Positions 43,896 through 54,000 of a stretch of DNA of 64,000 nucleotides are shown piece by piece. The stretch is from CAWABB01 sp963780165 (GTDB lineage: Bacteria; Bacteroidota; Ignavibacteria; UBA10030; UBA6906). Each line of letters opens with the position of its first letter. Position 1 is the first letter of the stretch. The notes below the pieces were generated by a model that saw only the letters and a program-made list of their open reading frames with translations, searched no databases and had not been told where the DNA came from. The DNA lies in NCBI GenBank assembly GCA_963780165.1, contig CAWABB010000001.1, positions 1,922,001 through 1,986,000 of the forward strand. Direction: 5' to 3'. A program made the translations under genes and the position numbers.

Positions 43896-45674
43896 ATGGA
43901 TAGACAGTCCACTATCGGTTTTGTGCTCATCACACTCGTGCTGATTGCCTGGATGTGGCTGCAGACGCCCCCGGCGGGCGAGCGGCAACCGGTGCAGCAG
44001 GACACGACAGCGGTGCAGGCCGCCCAATCGCCCGCAGCCGTTGTGCCGCCGCCTGCAATCGGCGAGCCGGCACAGACGGATTCCCTGGGGCGGTTCTTTG
44101 CGGTGCGCCAGCACGGTCGCGAGCGGGTCATCGTGGTGGAGACGGATCTGTACCGCGCGGAGCTCACGACGTTGGGCGGGACGTTCCGCACCTGGGAGCT
44201 TCGCAGGTTCAAGACGTGGGACGGGCATCCGGTGCAGCTCATCGATTACACTGCCGGTCGCGATCTGTCGGTGCTCTTCACATCCGCTGACGGGAAGCTG
44301 GTCAACACGAGCCGGCTCTATTTCGACGCCGATCAGACCTCTGGCGTATCCCTGACGCTTTCGGGGACGGACAGCCGTACCGTCACCATGACGTTGCCGG
44401 TTGAGGGCGGCGGCACACTTGTGAAGCGATACACATTCAAGAACGGGACGTATCTGGTTGACACGGAAATCGAGTTCCACAACCTCGGCGCGGTGGTGTC
44501 GAATTTCGAATACCAGGTTGTCTGGGAGCACGGGGTCCGCTACGCCGAGGGGAACAGTGTTGATGAGTCAACGTTTGCGATGGCGTACGCCTCCTCGGGT
44601 GGCGAAATCACGGAGCTGGACGTATCCGGCATCGGCAAGACGGACAGCCGGGACCTGAACGGGAAGACGGCCTGGGTGGCGACGCGCAACAAGTATTTCG
44701 GGGTGGCGTTGATCGCACCCGGGGATGCGGCGCAGGGGGCGTATCTTGAAGGTGATCATCGCGGCGAGGCGAACGGAGGATCGGTGGAGCGGTACGCGGT
44801 GGCGTTGAAGATGCCGTACCGCGGGCAGCCGACGGAAACGTCCAGGGTTACCGTATTCATGGGGCCGCTCGAGTATGACGGCGTGAAGGACCTGGGGGTC
44901 GGGTTGGAGAAGGTGATGAACCTGGGTGCGGCGTGGATCATCCGTCCGATCTCGGAGTACGTGATGATTCCGCTGTTCAGGGTATTGAAGGCCGTGATTC
45001 CGAACTACGGCTGGGTCATCGTGGTGTTCTCGCTGATCATCAAGGTTGTGCTCCATCCGCTCACGAAGACGAGCATGAACTCGATGCGCCGGATGCAGGC
45101 ATTGTCGCCGATGATGAACGAGATCCGGGAGAAGCACAAGGACAATCCGGAGAAGATGAACCAGGCGGTGATGAACCTGTACAAGGAGTACGGGGTCAAT
45201 CCCGCCTCGGGCTGTCTACCTCTGTTATTGCAAATGCCGATTATGTTCGCGCTCTACAGCGTGCTGCGCTCGTCCATCGAGCTGCGGCAGGCCAATTTCA
45301 TGGGGTGGATCACGGACCTGTCCATCCCCGACGCGCTCATGAAGCTTCCCTTCACCATCCCTATCTTCGGGATCCACGAGGTCAGCGGCCTGGCGCTCAT
45401 CATGGGTGTCACGATGTTCGTCCAGCAGAAGATGACCGTGACAGACCCGCGCCAGAAGTCGATGGTGTATGTCATGCCGGTGATGTTCACGCTCCTCTTC
45501 AACAACTTCCCGTCCGGATTGAACCTGTACTACCTCGTGTTCAATATCCTCTCCATCGGGCAGCAGGTGTGGATCAACAAGCGCCACGGCAATGAGCCGC
45601 TGCGGAAGGTCGAGCCGAAAAAGCAAACCGGACTCATGAGCCGGATCGCGAAGGATCTTCCCAAGCTGAAGTAA
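43896..45674 (+). CDS. yidC: Membrane protein insertase YidC
   Basis: Inserts proteins into the inner membrane. The 592-aa protein begins with a membrane segment (TIGFVLITLVLIAWMWL) and then has a large periplasmic domain (about 60-340), which marks the Gram-negative type. The 60KD insertase core with five membrane segments follows, including NYGWVIVVFSLIIKV, GCLPLLLQMPIMFALYSVL and LPLLLQMPIMF-like turns. The core arginine region (KTSMNSMRRMQALSPMM) is present. It ends before a strong terminator. Confidence 0.98.
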   Translation: MDRQSTIGFVLITLVLIAWMWLQTPPAGERQPVQQDTTAVQAAQSPAAVVPPPAIGEPAQTDSLGRFFAVRQHGRERVIVVETDLYRAELTTLGGTFRTWELRRFKTWDGHPVQLIDYTAGRDLSVLFTSADGKLVNTSRLYFDADQTSGVSLTLSGTDSRTVTMTLPVEGGGTLVKRYTFKNGTYLVDTEIEFHNLGAVVSNFEYQVVWEHGVRYAEGNSVDESTFAMAYASSGGEITELDVSGIGKTDSRDLNGKTAWVATRNKYFGVALIAPGDAAQGAYLEGDHRGEANGGSVERYAVALKMPYRGQPTETSRVTVFMGPLEYDGVKDLGVGLEKVMNLGAAWIIRPISEYVMIPLFRVLKAVIPNYGWVIVVFSLIIKVVLHPLTKTSMNSMRRMQALSPMMNEIREKHKDNPEKMNQAVMNLYKEYGVNPASGCLPLLLQMPIMFALYSVLRSSIELRQANFMGWITDLSIPDALMKLPFTIPIFGIHEVSGLALIMGVTMFVQQKMTVTDPRQKSMVYVMPVMFTLLFNNFPSGLNLYYLVFNILSIGQQVWINKRHGNEPLRKVEPKKQTGLMSRIAKDLPKLK

Positions 45675-45713
45675 CGCCGCACCAGAGACGCAGCACCGCG
45701 TTCGCAGTTCTCT

Positions 45714-45755
45714 CCGGGGGATCCGTCTATGCGACGGATCCCCCGGTGTGTTTTC
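45714..45755 (+). terminator. Intrinsic terminator after yidC
   Basis: A perfect 14-bp stem CCGGGGGATCCGTC with its complement and a 5-nt loop, followed by TGTGTTTTCTG, lies 40 bp after the yidC stop. It separates yidC from mnmE. Confidence 0.9.
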
Positions 45756-45955
45756 TGCTCTCCCCCGTTTGTGCGCTGAGTGTAGCGTGCGCGCCATATG
45801 TCGCGTCCTTATGGCGCCGCATGCGCGTTGTGTGTGCGCGCATCGTGGGCGTGTTACATCGTACGCGCGTCGCGCTCACTATGTCCTCTTCGCGCCGAGA
45901 CCCACGCATGTCGCATGCGTTGCACCTCGCGCTGGATCTTCGTAATTTTCGCGGC
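45756..45955 (+). other. CG-alternating leader upstream of mnmE
   Basis: The 200 bp before mnmE is dense in alternating CG and TG steps (for example GTGTGTGCGCGC, TACGCGCGTCGCG). It includes an inverted repeat ATGCGCG and CGCGCAT around a 9-nt loop at 45821-45843. Such alternation can favour Z-DNA. No gene is seen in it; an in-frame extension of mnmE exists but lacks family similarity. Confidence 0.5.
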
Positions 45956-47344
45956 ATGGTACCGCGGCTCGATGACACGATCGTAGCGATCGCCACACCT
46001 GCCGGTGAGGGCGCCCTCGCCATCGTGCGCCTGAGCGGCAAGCAGGCCCTTGAGATTGCCGACCGTCTCTTCACCGGAAGCGTTTCTCTCAGTGCCGTCC
46101 CGGGCTTCACGATCCACCACGGTTGGGCTCGATTCCCCGGTGGCGATGAGATCGACGAAGTCTTGGCCTCCGTCTTTCGTGCCCCCCGCTCGTTCACGGG
46201 CGAGGATTCCGTTGAGTTCTCCTGCCACGGCGGGATGCTCGTTACCCGCCTGATCCTGGATGGCGCCCTGGCTGCAGGCGCGCGTCAGGCGGAGCCGGGT
46301 GAATTCACCAGACGGGCGTTCCTGAACGGCCGGATGGATCTCTCCCAGGCCGAAGCTGTGGCTGATCTGATTGCAGCGCGGACCGACAGGGCGGTGCGTG
46401 CGTCTCTGGATCAACTTGCAGGCCGGCTCGGGACCAGAATCAAGGTTCTGAAAGCCGACCTGCTTGACCTGTGTGCCTCCCTGGAAATTGATCTTGACTT
46501 CAGCGAAGATGAGATCGACATCATTGCCCCGGAGGAAGTAGCTCGACGGCTCTCCTCGGTGAAGACCCAACTGGCGGTCGCCGCAGCGACCTTTTCTGGC
46601 GGCCGGCTTCCACGCGAGGGCTTGAGCGTTCCGATCGTCGGCAAGCCCAACGCTGGAAAGTCCAGCCTCTTCAATGCCCTCCTGAAAGAATCCCGGGCCA
46701 TCGTGACCCACGTCCCCGGAACGACGCGCGATTTCCTCGAGGAGAGCATTTCGGTGTCTGGCATTCTCCTTAGGCTTGTTGATACAGCCGGACTTCGCAC
46801 GCCTGGCGATGTGATCGAGGCCGAGGGCATCAGCCGGACCATGGATATGGTCAGCAGAGGCGACATTATACTCATTGCCGAAGAGGTCACCAGCCAGAAG
46901 AGTACGCCAGCGATACTGGCTGACCTCCCTCCGCTCGGACAGTTTCAGAAGGTTGTGGTCGCCCGGACGAAGGCTGACCTGAAGCCCGGCCTTCCGGCCG
47001 ACCCTGTCATATCTCATGAGGCCGGCGTTCTGGTCGTCGAGGTCTCAGCGCTGACGGGCTACGGGATCAGAGAAATTGAGAAGGCGCTGATTGATGTCGT
47101 TGGTATTGAGCGAGTAGGCTCTGATTCAACATTCGCTGTCACTAATCGTCGTCACTGGGACGCCCTTCAGAAAGCGATTCAGAACCTGGACTCAGCTCTT
47201 GCTTCGCTCCGAGCAGGCTCGACAAATGAGTTCGTGGCTTTTGACGTCAGGGAATGTACCCTGGCGCTCTCAAGCATCACCGGTGAGGTGACGACAGAAG
47301 AGGTGCTGAACCACATTTTTGCCCGATTCTGCATAGGAAAGTAG
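45956..47344 (+). CDS. mnmE: tRNA modification GTPase MnmE
   Basis: GTPase that, with MnmG, modifies the wobble uridine of several tRNAs. The 462-aa protein from the ATG at 45956 begins MVPRLDDTIVAIATPAGEGALAIVRLSG (in part), the family N-terminus. It has the G domain P-loop GKPNAGKSSLFNAL, the DTAGLR turn, and a TKAD in place of the usual NKxD, then the C-terminal FCIGK with the catalytic Cys. Longer in-frame starts reach 45746, but they precede the conserved start. It is followed 12 bp later by mnmG. Confidence 0.95.
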   Translation: MVPRLDDTIVAIATPAGEGALAIVRLSGKQALEIADRLFTGSVSLSAVPGFTIHHGWARFPGGDEIDEVLASVFRAPRSFTGEDSVEFSCHGGMLVTRLILDGALAAGARQAEPGEFTRRAFLNGRMDLSQAEAVADLIAARTDRAVRASLDQLAGRLGTRIKVLKADLLDLCASLEIDLDFSEDEIDIIAPEEVARRLSSVKTQLAVAAATFSGGRLPREGLSVPIVGKPNAGKSSLFNALLKESRAIVTHVPGTTRDFLEESISVSGILLRLVDTAGLRTPGDVIEAEGISRTMDMVSRGDIILIAEEVTSQKSTPAILADLPPLGQFQKVVVARTKADLKPGLPADPVISHEAGVLVVEVSALTGYGIREIEKALIDVVGIERVGSDSTFAVTNRRHWDALQKAIQNLDSALASLRAGSTNEFVAFDVRECTLALSSITGEVTTEEVLNHIFARFCIGK

Positions 47345-47348
47345 GGAC

Positions 47349-47364
47349 TGTTTCACGTGAAACA
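47349..47364. promoter_or_regulatory. parS site overlapping the mnmG start codon
   Basis: TGTTTCACGTGAAACA is the perfect 16-bp parS palindrome bound by ParB. The GTG start codon of mnmG lies within its right half. Confidence 0.93.
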
Positions 47365-49246
47365 TCTGATCCCCAGGAAGGACAGGTACGAAGTTATCGT
47401 GGTAGGCGGCGGGCACGCCGGTATCGAAGCCTCGCTGTCAGCAGCGCGAATAGGCTGTTCCACGGCCCTTGTGACCATAGACCCCGTGGCCATCGGGCGG
47501 ATGTCCTGTAACCCAGCTATCGGCGGGACCGCCAAGGGGCACCTGGTAAGAGAGGTGGATGCACTGGGCGGTGAAATGGGCAAGATTGCCGACCACACAG
47601 GTATTCACTTCAAAATGCTGAATAAGTCAAAGGGTCCGGCGGTCTGGTCCCCCAGGTGTCAAAATGACCGCCAATGGTACTCGCTCGAGGCCGCAATGCG
47701 GGTTCAGTCTCAAGCGGGGCTTGACGTTATATCAGGGTCGATATGTGACATCTATGTCGAGGGTGGATGCATTGCTGGTGTCGTGCTGGGGGACGGGACC
47801 AGATTGTCGTGCCGGGCTCTTATCCTGTGCAACGGAACGTTCCTGAACGCTCTCATGCATACCGGACAGGTATCCCATCCTGGAGGGCGGCACGGCGAGC
47901 CGGCATCTGCTGGACTTACCGAGAAGTTACTCTCGTTGGGGTTTGAGGTCGGACGGCTCAAGACCGGGACCCCGCCACGACTGGAGTTCGACAGCATAGA
48001 CTTCTCGCAGACGGAGCTCCAGGAGGCTGACAGCAATCCACAGCCGTTCTCTTATCAAACCGAGCGGATAGGCAATCGACAGATCCCGATGTACCTCACC
48101 TACACAAGTTCCAGGACTCACGATGTACTTCGCACGGGCTTTGACCGTTCCCCAATGTTCACCGGCCTGATCAAAGGCATCGGTCCCCGGTACTGTCCAT
48201 CGATAGAAGACAAGATCAGCCGGTTCGCGGACCGGGAGCGTCATCAGATATTCCTTGAGCGCGAGGGTTATGAGAGCCAGGTGGTTTATGTGAACGGCTT
48301 CTCGACAAGTCTGCCAGAAGAGGTGCAGCGGCTCGCCATCGCGACCATCCCCGGGTTGCAGCATGCGAAGATGATCAGGCCTGGGTATGCCGTTGAGTAT
48401 GATTTCTTCCCCCCGCATCAGGTTACCCACACGCTGGAGACAAAGCGGGTGCAGGGACTGTACTTCGCGGGGCAGATAAACGGGACGAGCGGGTATGAGG
48501 AGGCAGCAGGACAGGGTCTGATGGCGGGTATCAACGCCGCGTTGAAGGTGCGGGCGCAGGACCCCCTGGTCTTGAGCAGATCCGAGGCGTATATAGGGGT
48601 CATGATCGATGATCTCATCAACAAGAGCACGGATGAGCCCTATCGCATCTTCACATCCAGAGCCGAGTACCGGCTTGCTCTGCGCCAGGACAACGCTGAC
48701 TCACGCCTCATGCGGAAGGGGCATACCCTGGGATTGATTCCCGACTCTGCCCTGAAGAGCCTTGAGAGGAAGGAACAGGGGGCAGATAGAGCCCGGGCAT
48801 TCCTTGGTGTCGCTCGAGTTTCGGCTGCGGAGATCAACTCCACATTTGGAAGCCTGACGGGTGGTCCGGTCGTTGAAGCACAATCGGCCGAACAACTGCT
48901 CAAACGGCCAGAGGTGACCCTGCTGGGGATTCTGGGAATTCCCTCGCTTTCAGTTGATGAAAGGGCGATATTCTTGAGGCAAAACCCACACATTCTGGAA
49001 AGGGTAGAGATTGAGGTGAAGTATGAGGGGTATTTGAAACGGCAGCAGGAGCAGATCGAGATTTATGAGCGGAGTGAACACCTATCCATACCCGAGGGGT
49101 TTGATTTCGGCGGCGTCCGTTCGCTGAGCAAGGAGGGCAAGGAGAAGCTGGAACGGGTCCGCCCACGGTCGATCGGCCAGGCGTCAAGGATTGGCGGGGT
49201 TACGGCTTCAGACATCTCCGTCCTCATGATAAGCTTGAAGAGGTAA
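47357..49246 (+). CDS. mnmG: tRNA uridine modification enzyme MnmG (GidA)
   Basis: FAD enzyme that works with MnmE on tRNA wobble uridine. The 629-aa protein has the FAD-binding GGGHAGIEASLSAARIG (about residue 15) and the motifs CNPAIGGTAKGHLVREVDALGG and PGYAVEYDFFPPHQVTHTLETK. The C-terminal MnmE-binding part is also present. The GTG start at 47357 lies inside a perfect parS site. The gene and mnmE appear lower in G+C than their neighbours. A second parS follows its stop. Confidence 0.97.
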   Translation: MKHLIPRKDRYEVIVVGGGHAGIEASLSAARIGCSTALVTIDPVAIGRMSCNPAIGGTAKGHLVREVDALGGEMGKIADHTGIHFKMLNKSKGPAVWSPRCQNDRQWYSLEAAMRVQSQAGLDVISGSICDIYVEGGCIAGVVLGDGTRLSCRALILCNGTFLNALMHTGQVSHPGGRHGEPASAGLTEKLLSLGFEVGRLKTGTPPRLEFDSIDFSQTELQEADSNPQPFSYQTERIGNRQIPMYLTYTSSRTHDVLRTGFDRSPMFTGLIKGIGPRYCPSIEDKISRFADRERHQIFLEREGYESQVVYVNGFSTSLPEEVQRLAIATIPGLQHAKMIRPGYAVEYDFFPPHQVTHTLETKRVQGLYFAGQINGTSGYEEAAGQGLMAGINAALKVRAQDPLVLSRSEAYIGVMIDDLINKSTDEPYRIFTSRAEYRLALRQDNADSRLMRKGHTLGLIPDSALKSLERKEQGADRARAFLGVARVSAAEINSTFGSLTGGPVVEAQSAEQLLKRPEVTLLGILGIPSLSVDERAIFLRQNPHILERVEIEVKYEGYLKRQQEQIEIYERSEHLSIPEGFDFGGVRSLSKEGKEKLERVRPRSIGQASRIGGVTASDISVLMISLKR

Positions 49247-49247
49247 A

Positions 49248-49263
49248 TGTTTCACGTGAAACA
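49248..49263. promoter_or_regulatory. parS site between mnmG and rsmG
   Basis: A second perfect TGTTTCACGTGAAACA, 1 bp after the mnmG stop codon and 12 bp before the rsmG start. The two sites are 1.9 kb apart. Confidence 0.93.
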
Positions 49264-49275
49264 CTGGAGTCGCCT

Positions 49276-49995
49276 GTGAGTCTACTCGAATTCAGGCGGA
49301 TCGTTCGGACGAACGGGCTCACAGTCACCGAGGAACAGTTCGCCCACCTGGAGCGGTACGTCGGGTTTCTTCTGGATTGGAACGGGAAGATCAACCTGAT
49401 CTCCCGGCGTGACCAGGAGAATGTATGGTTTGCTCACATTCTACACTCGGTATCGCCGTGGTTCTTTGTTGAACTTGCCCCCGGCTTGCGCGTTCTGGAT
49501 CTGGGCACAGGGGGTGGGCTGCCCGGGATTCCGCTGGCGATACTTCGGCCGGACCTCAGGCTCACATTGCTCGACTCGATTCGAAAGAAAGTCGATGCCG
49601 TCCGGCAGATGGTAAGCGCGCTGGGACTGGCGAACGTGGACGTCGTGGCCGGTCGTGCGGAGGAAATCAGTCGGGAGGCAGGACACCGACATTCGTACGA
49701 CGTCGTTGTTGCCCGAGCGGTCGCGAGGTTGTCGGACCTGACGAAGTGGTCGCGGCCGTTCCTGAAGGAGGAGCGGGGCTTGCGGATGGTGCCGTCCGGG
49801 AATGTGCAGGTGGGAGTGGAGAGGACTCGTATTGATGGCTCATGTCTTCTTACATTGAAGGGAGGGGATCTCGAGGCGGAGGTGCGGGAGGCGGTGGTCA
49901 GAGGTGCACGGGTGCAGGTCGTGCCGCTGGTGTTTCCCGGCTGCGAGCAGATCGGGTTGGAGGAGAAGAAGCTGTTGATTGTCCACGTGCGATGA
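49276..49995 (+). CDS. rsmG: 16S rRNA m7G527 methyltransferase RsmG (GidB)
   Basis: Methylates G527 of 16S rRNA using S-adenosylmethionine. The 239-aa protein has the Rossmann motif VLDLGTGGGLPGIPLAI (about residue 75) and then TLLDSIRKKVDAV, standard for the family. It begins with GTG at 49276 after CTGGAG. It follows mnmG, the usual order; parA and parB do not follow it here. Confidence 0.96.
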   Translation: MSLLEFRRIVRTNGLTVTEEQFAHLERYVGFLLDWNGKINLISRRDQENVWFAHILHSVSPWFFVELAPGLRVLDLGTGGGLPGIPLAILRPDLRLTLLDSIRKKVDAVRQMVSALGLANVDVVAGRAEEISREAGHRHSYDVVVARAVARLSDLTKWSRPFLKEERGLRMVPSGNVQVGVERTRIDGSCLLTLKGGDLEAEVREAVVRGARVQVVPLVFPGCEQIGLEEKKLLIVHVR

Positions 49996-50065
49996 AGTCG
50001 CACATGCCGGCGCCGGGCGGGAGCGTTGTCCGGCCGGCATTCATTCTACTTCCGTTATTGCAAAC

Positions 50066-50986
50066 ATGACGTCACACCACGACCTTGCAGCGTCCCTCGC
50101 CCGACTCAAGACGGAGCAGCGCAACCCTGCGTCCACCGGGCTCGATCAACTCTCCACCGAAGGCGCCCTCCGCCTGATCAACTGGCAGGACAAGCTCGTC
50201 CCGCTCGCCGTCGAGCGTGAAATTCCCTACATCGCGCGCGCGGTCGAGTTCGTCGTGTCGTCGCTGAGGGCCGGCGGCCGGCTGCTGTACTTTGGGGCGG
50301 GAACCAGCGGGAGACTCGGGGTGGTGGACGCGTCCGAATGTCCGCCGACATTCGGCACGGATCCCTCGCTGGTCGTGGGCGTTATGGCCGGTGGGCATGC
50401 CGCCATGTTCCGCTCTCAGGAAGGCGCGGAAGACAATGAGGAACAGGCCCGGCGGGATGTGGACGCGCACCAGGTCGGAAGCCGCGACACAGTCTGTGGC
50501 ATTGCGGCGAGCCGCAGAACGCCGTATGTGGTGTCCGCCGTTGCGAGGTCGCGGGAGCTCGGTGCACGCACCGTCTATATCACAACCAATCCCCGCTCGG
50601 AATTCGATCTGAATGTGGATGTTGCCATCTGCCCGGAGGTTGGCCCCGAAGTCTTGATGGGTTCCACCCGCATGAAGTCCGGGACTGCGCAGAAACTCGT
50701 GCTGAACATGATCACGACGACTGCCATGGTCCGGCTGGGAAAGGTCTACGAGAACATGATGGTGGACCTGCAGCTGACCAACCGGAAGCTGGTGGAGCGA
50801 TCGCGGCGGATCGTGATGACGGCTACCGGCGTCGACTACGACGAAGCCGCCAGGGTGCTGGGAGAGGCAGGCGGCCACGTCAAAACGGCCATTGTAATGA
50901 TTCTTGTGGGCGTCACACCCGAGGAGGCGCGGCGCAGGATCGATACGGCCGGCGGATTTATCCGCGGCGCGATCGGTCGGTCCTGA
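50066..50986 (+). CDS. murQ: N-acetylmuramic acid 6-phosphate etherase MurQ
   Basis: Cleaves the lactyl ether of MurNAc-6-phosphate, the product of AnmK. The 306-aa protein has the SIS-domain motif YFGAGTSGRLGVVDASECPPTFG (about residue 75), the GSTRMKSGTAQKLVLNM region and the C-terminal GGHVKTAIVM helix. The ATG at 50066 is chosen because it begins the conserved TSHHDLAASL; an upstream in-frame start at 49979 overlaps rsmG. It is located 70 bp after rsmG. Confidence 0.95.
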   Translation: MTSHHDLAASLARLKTEQRNPASTGLDQLSTEGALRLINWQDKLVPLAVEREIPYIARAVEFVVSSLRAGGRLLYFGAGTSGRLGVVDASECPPTFGTDPSLVVGVMAGGHAAMFRSQEGAEDNEEQARRDVDAHQVGSRDTVCGIAASRRTPYVVSAVARSRELGARTVYITTNPRSEFDLNVDVAICPEVGPEVLMGSTRMKSGTAQKLVLNMITTTAMVRLGKVYENMMVDLQLTNRKLVERSRRIVMTATGVDYDEAARVLGEAGGHVKTAIVMILVGVTPEEARRRIDTAGGFIRGAIGRS

Positions 50987-51087
50987 CGGCCCGGCCGTTC
51001 CACGCATGGATACCCGGTGCCCCGGCACGCGCGGCGGAGGCTGCGCAGGCCGGGGTGTGCCCGTTTGAGCCTGATCGATAGAAACGA

Positions 51088-54000
51088 ATGCTCGAATCCA
51101 TCGGTAAATCATATGCGCCGCTCGCAGAGCTGGGGCGGAGAGCCGCAACCCTTGCGCTCGGCGAACGGCTCTCCGTTGCCGGAATGGCGGGCTCGCTGGA
51201 TGCGCTTGCCATCGCCGCGGTGCATGAGGCACGTGGGGGGCAGATCCTCGTCCTCCTGCGGGAGCGGACAGCTGCCGAGCGCCTGCGGGACGATCTGTCG
51301 CTGGTCATGCCCCAGGGTGCTCTGCGGTTCCTGGGCGGGGCGCAGCGTCCGGCCGATGGCGAGAGCGTGCAGGATGTGAGCGACATCGAGACGCTGCGTG
51401 CACTTCTCGAAGGCGAGTCACCTGTTATCGTCACGTACCCACGGGCACTTCTGCAACCGCTCCCCGTGCCAGAAGCGGTGAGCGGGAAGGCGTTCAGCGT
51501 GAGCGTTGGTGCCGCCATGGATCTCACTGCCCTCGTGGAACGTCTCGTGCGCCAGGGGTTCCAGAAGTCGGACTTCGTGCAGGCACACGGCGATGTTGCC
51601 CTCCGCGGCGGGATCCTCGACGTCTTCCCGTACACCGGGGAGGACCCCGTGCGCATCGAGTTCTCCGGCGACATCATTGAATCTCTTCGCGCGTTCGACC
51701 CGGCCTCCCAACGTTCGATCAGGGAGCTGAGCTCCGCCACCATCGTTCCGGACCTTCTTGCGCGAGGCCACGATGCGGACAGGGCGTCGCTCTCTGACTA
51801 CCTGATGAACGACGCTCTTCTGATCTCCTTCGACCCCGATGTGCGTGCGGCGGACCTTGAGGGAGCCGTGACGTCAGGCGACCTGCTCGCTGCCTCCGTC
51901 GTAACGGAATCGCTCAGCAGGTTCCCCGCGCTTCACCTGCGTCTTATCGGCGTCCCGGGGGGCGAGACGATCGACCTCCTCGGTCAGCCTCAGCCGGCGT
52001 TCAACGGAAGCATCCTTCAGCTGAGGGCGTGGCTTGTCGAGATGTTGGACGCGGGTTTCTCAACGCATATCGCCTGCGACACGTCTCAGGAGCTGACACG
52101 GCTGAAGGACCTCCTCGGAAGCATCGATGACGCAGGTGGTGAGCTCGCGCCTCTGGACCTTGGCGCGGTTACGTTTTCGACCGAGGCCGTGCACGAAGGA
52201 TTCATTCTGCCCGACGCGCGGCTTGCCGTTCTCACCGAACACCAGATTTTCAACCGGCTCAAACGACGTGGCGGAAAGCGGCGGCCGCGCTTCAGGGGGT
52301 TCACGCGCCAGGAACTGCAGCTCCTCCGGCGCGGGGATTACGTCGTGCACGAGGATTACGGCATCGGACGGTTTGACGGCCTCCAGCGCATCCGTGTCCG
52401 GAACATCGAGCAGGAAGTCGTGCGGGTACTGTACGAGGAGAAGGATGTTCTGTATGTCAACCTGAACTATGTGACCAAGCTGCAGAAATACTCTTCGCGC
52501 GAAGGTCACATCCCGAAGCTCTCACGCCTGGGCACGCCCGACTGGGAGCGCCTGAAATCCCGCACGAAGAAACGGGTGAAGGACATCGCCCGCGAGCTTA
52601 TCACGCTCTACGCGAAGCGCAAACACAGCCCCGGGTTCGCGTTCCCGGCCGACACGCCGTGGCAGAAGGAGATGGAAGCCTCGTTTCTCTACGAGGACAC
52701 GTTCGACCAGGCGAAGACCACGCTTGATGTCAAGCAGGACATGGAGAAGCCGTTCCCGATGGACCGGCTGGTGTGCGGGGATGTGGGGTTTGGAAAAACG
52801 GAAGTCGCCGTGCGCGCCGCCTTCAAAGCAGCCACGGCGGGCAAGCAGGTCGCCGTGCTGGTGCCGACCACGATCCTGGCGGAGCAGCACTACAATACGT
52901 TCCTGGACAGGATCGGTCGGTACGGGGTCCAGGTGGCCGTTATGTCCCGGTTTAAGCCCCGAAAAGACCAGAAAGCCGTGCTGGAGCGGCTTTCGAAGGG
53001 GACGGTGGACCTTATCATCGGAACTCACCGTCTGCTCTCCAAAGACGTGCACTTCAAGGACCTCGGGCTCCTGATCGTCGACGAGGAGCACCGGTTCGGG
53101 GTGAGCGCGAAGGAGAAGCTTCGGCACCTCCGAACACAGGTCGACACGCTGGCCATGACCGCAACGCCGATCCCCCGCACGCTACACTTTTCGCTCATGG
53201 GCGCGCGGGATCTGTCCATCATCGCTACACCGCCCCGGAACCGGCTTCCGGTCGTCACGGAAATCATGCAGTGGGGCGACGATGTCGTCCGCGACGCGGT
53301 GCTGCGCGAGCTGCATCGCGGCGGCCAGGTGTATCTGGTGCACGACCGCATTCAGACGATCGAGGACATGGCGGCGCGCGTGCGCACGTTTCTTCCGGGC
53401 GTCCGGGTGCGGGCTGCCCATGGACAAATGCGCGCCCACGAGCTGGAGGAGGTCATGGTGGACTTCCTGGAGAAGCGCATCGATGTCCTGGTATCGACGA
53501 AGATCATCGAGTCAGGACTGGACATCCCGAACGTGAACACGATCATCGTGCACCGGGCGGATCGGTTCGGGATGGCAGAGCTGCATCAGCTGAGGGGGCG
53601 CGTGGGCAGGTCCAACCAGCAGGCGTACGCGCTCCTGATTACGCCCCCCGTTTCGGTGTTGCCGCGCGGGACGCTGCAGCGCCTTCAGGCAATGGAGGAG
53701 TTCACCGAGCTGGGGGCGGGGTTCAATCTCGCCATGCGCGATCTCGAGATTCGTGGAGCCGGCAATTTGCTTGGCAGCGAGCAGAGCGGCTTCATCGAAA
53801 CGATGGGGTTCGAGACCTACACGCGAATTCTTGAAGACGCCGTTCAGGAGCTGAAAGAGGAAGAGTTCCAGGATCTCTTTGCGGATGAAGCCGGGCGCAA
53901 GCGCCGCCAGGCAGGCGCGGTTGTGGAGCCGGAGTTCGACGCTCTGATTCCCGAAAGCTATGTCCAGCACGACGTCGAGCGGCTGGCGATCTACCGCAGG

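Noticed and set aside
45746..45955. An N-terminal extension of mnmE
   Set aside because: It lies in the terminator hairpin and CG-alternating leader and does not match the family start.
50987..51087. A CCCCGGC/GCCGGGG hairpin between murQ and mfd as terminator
   Set aside because: Short stem with a loop over 20 nt and no T tract.
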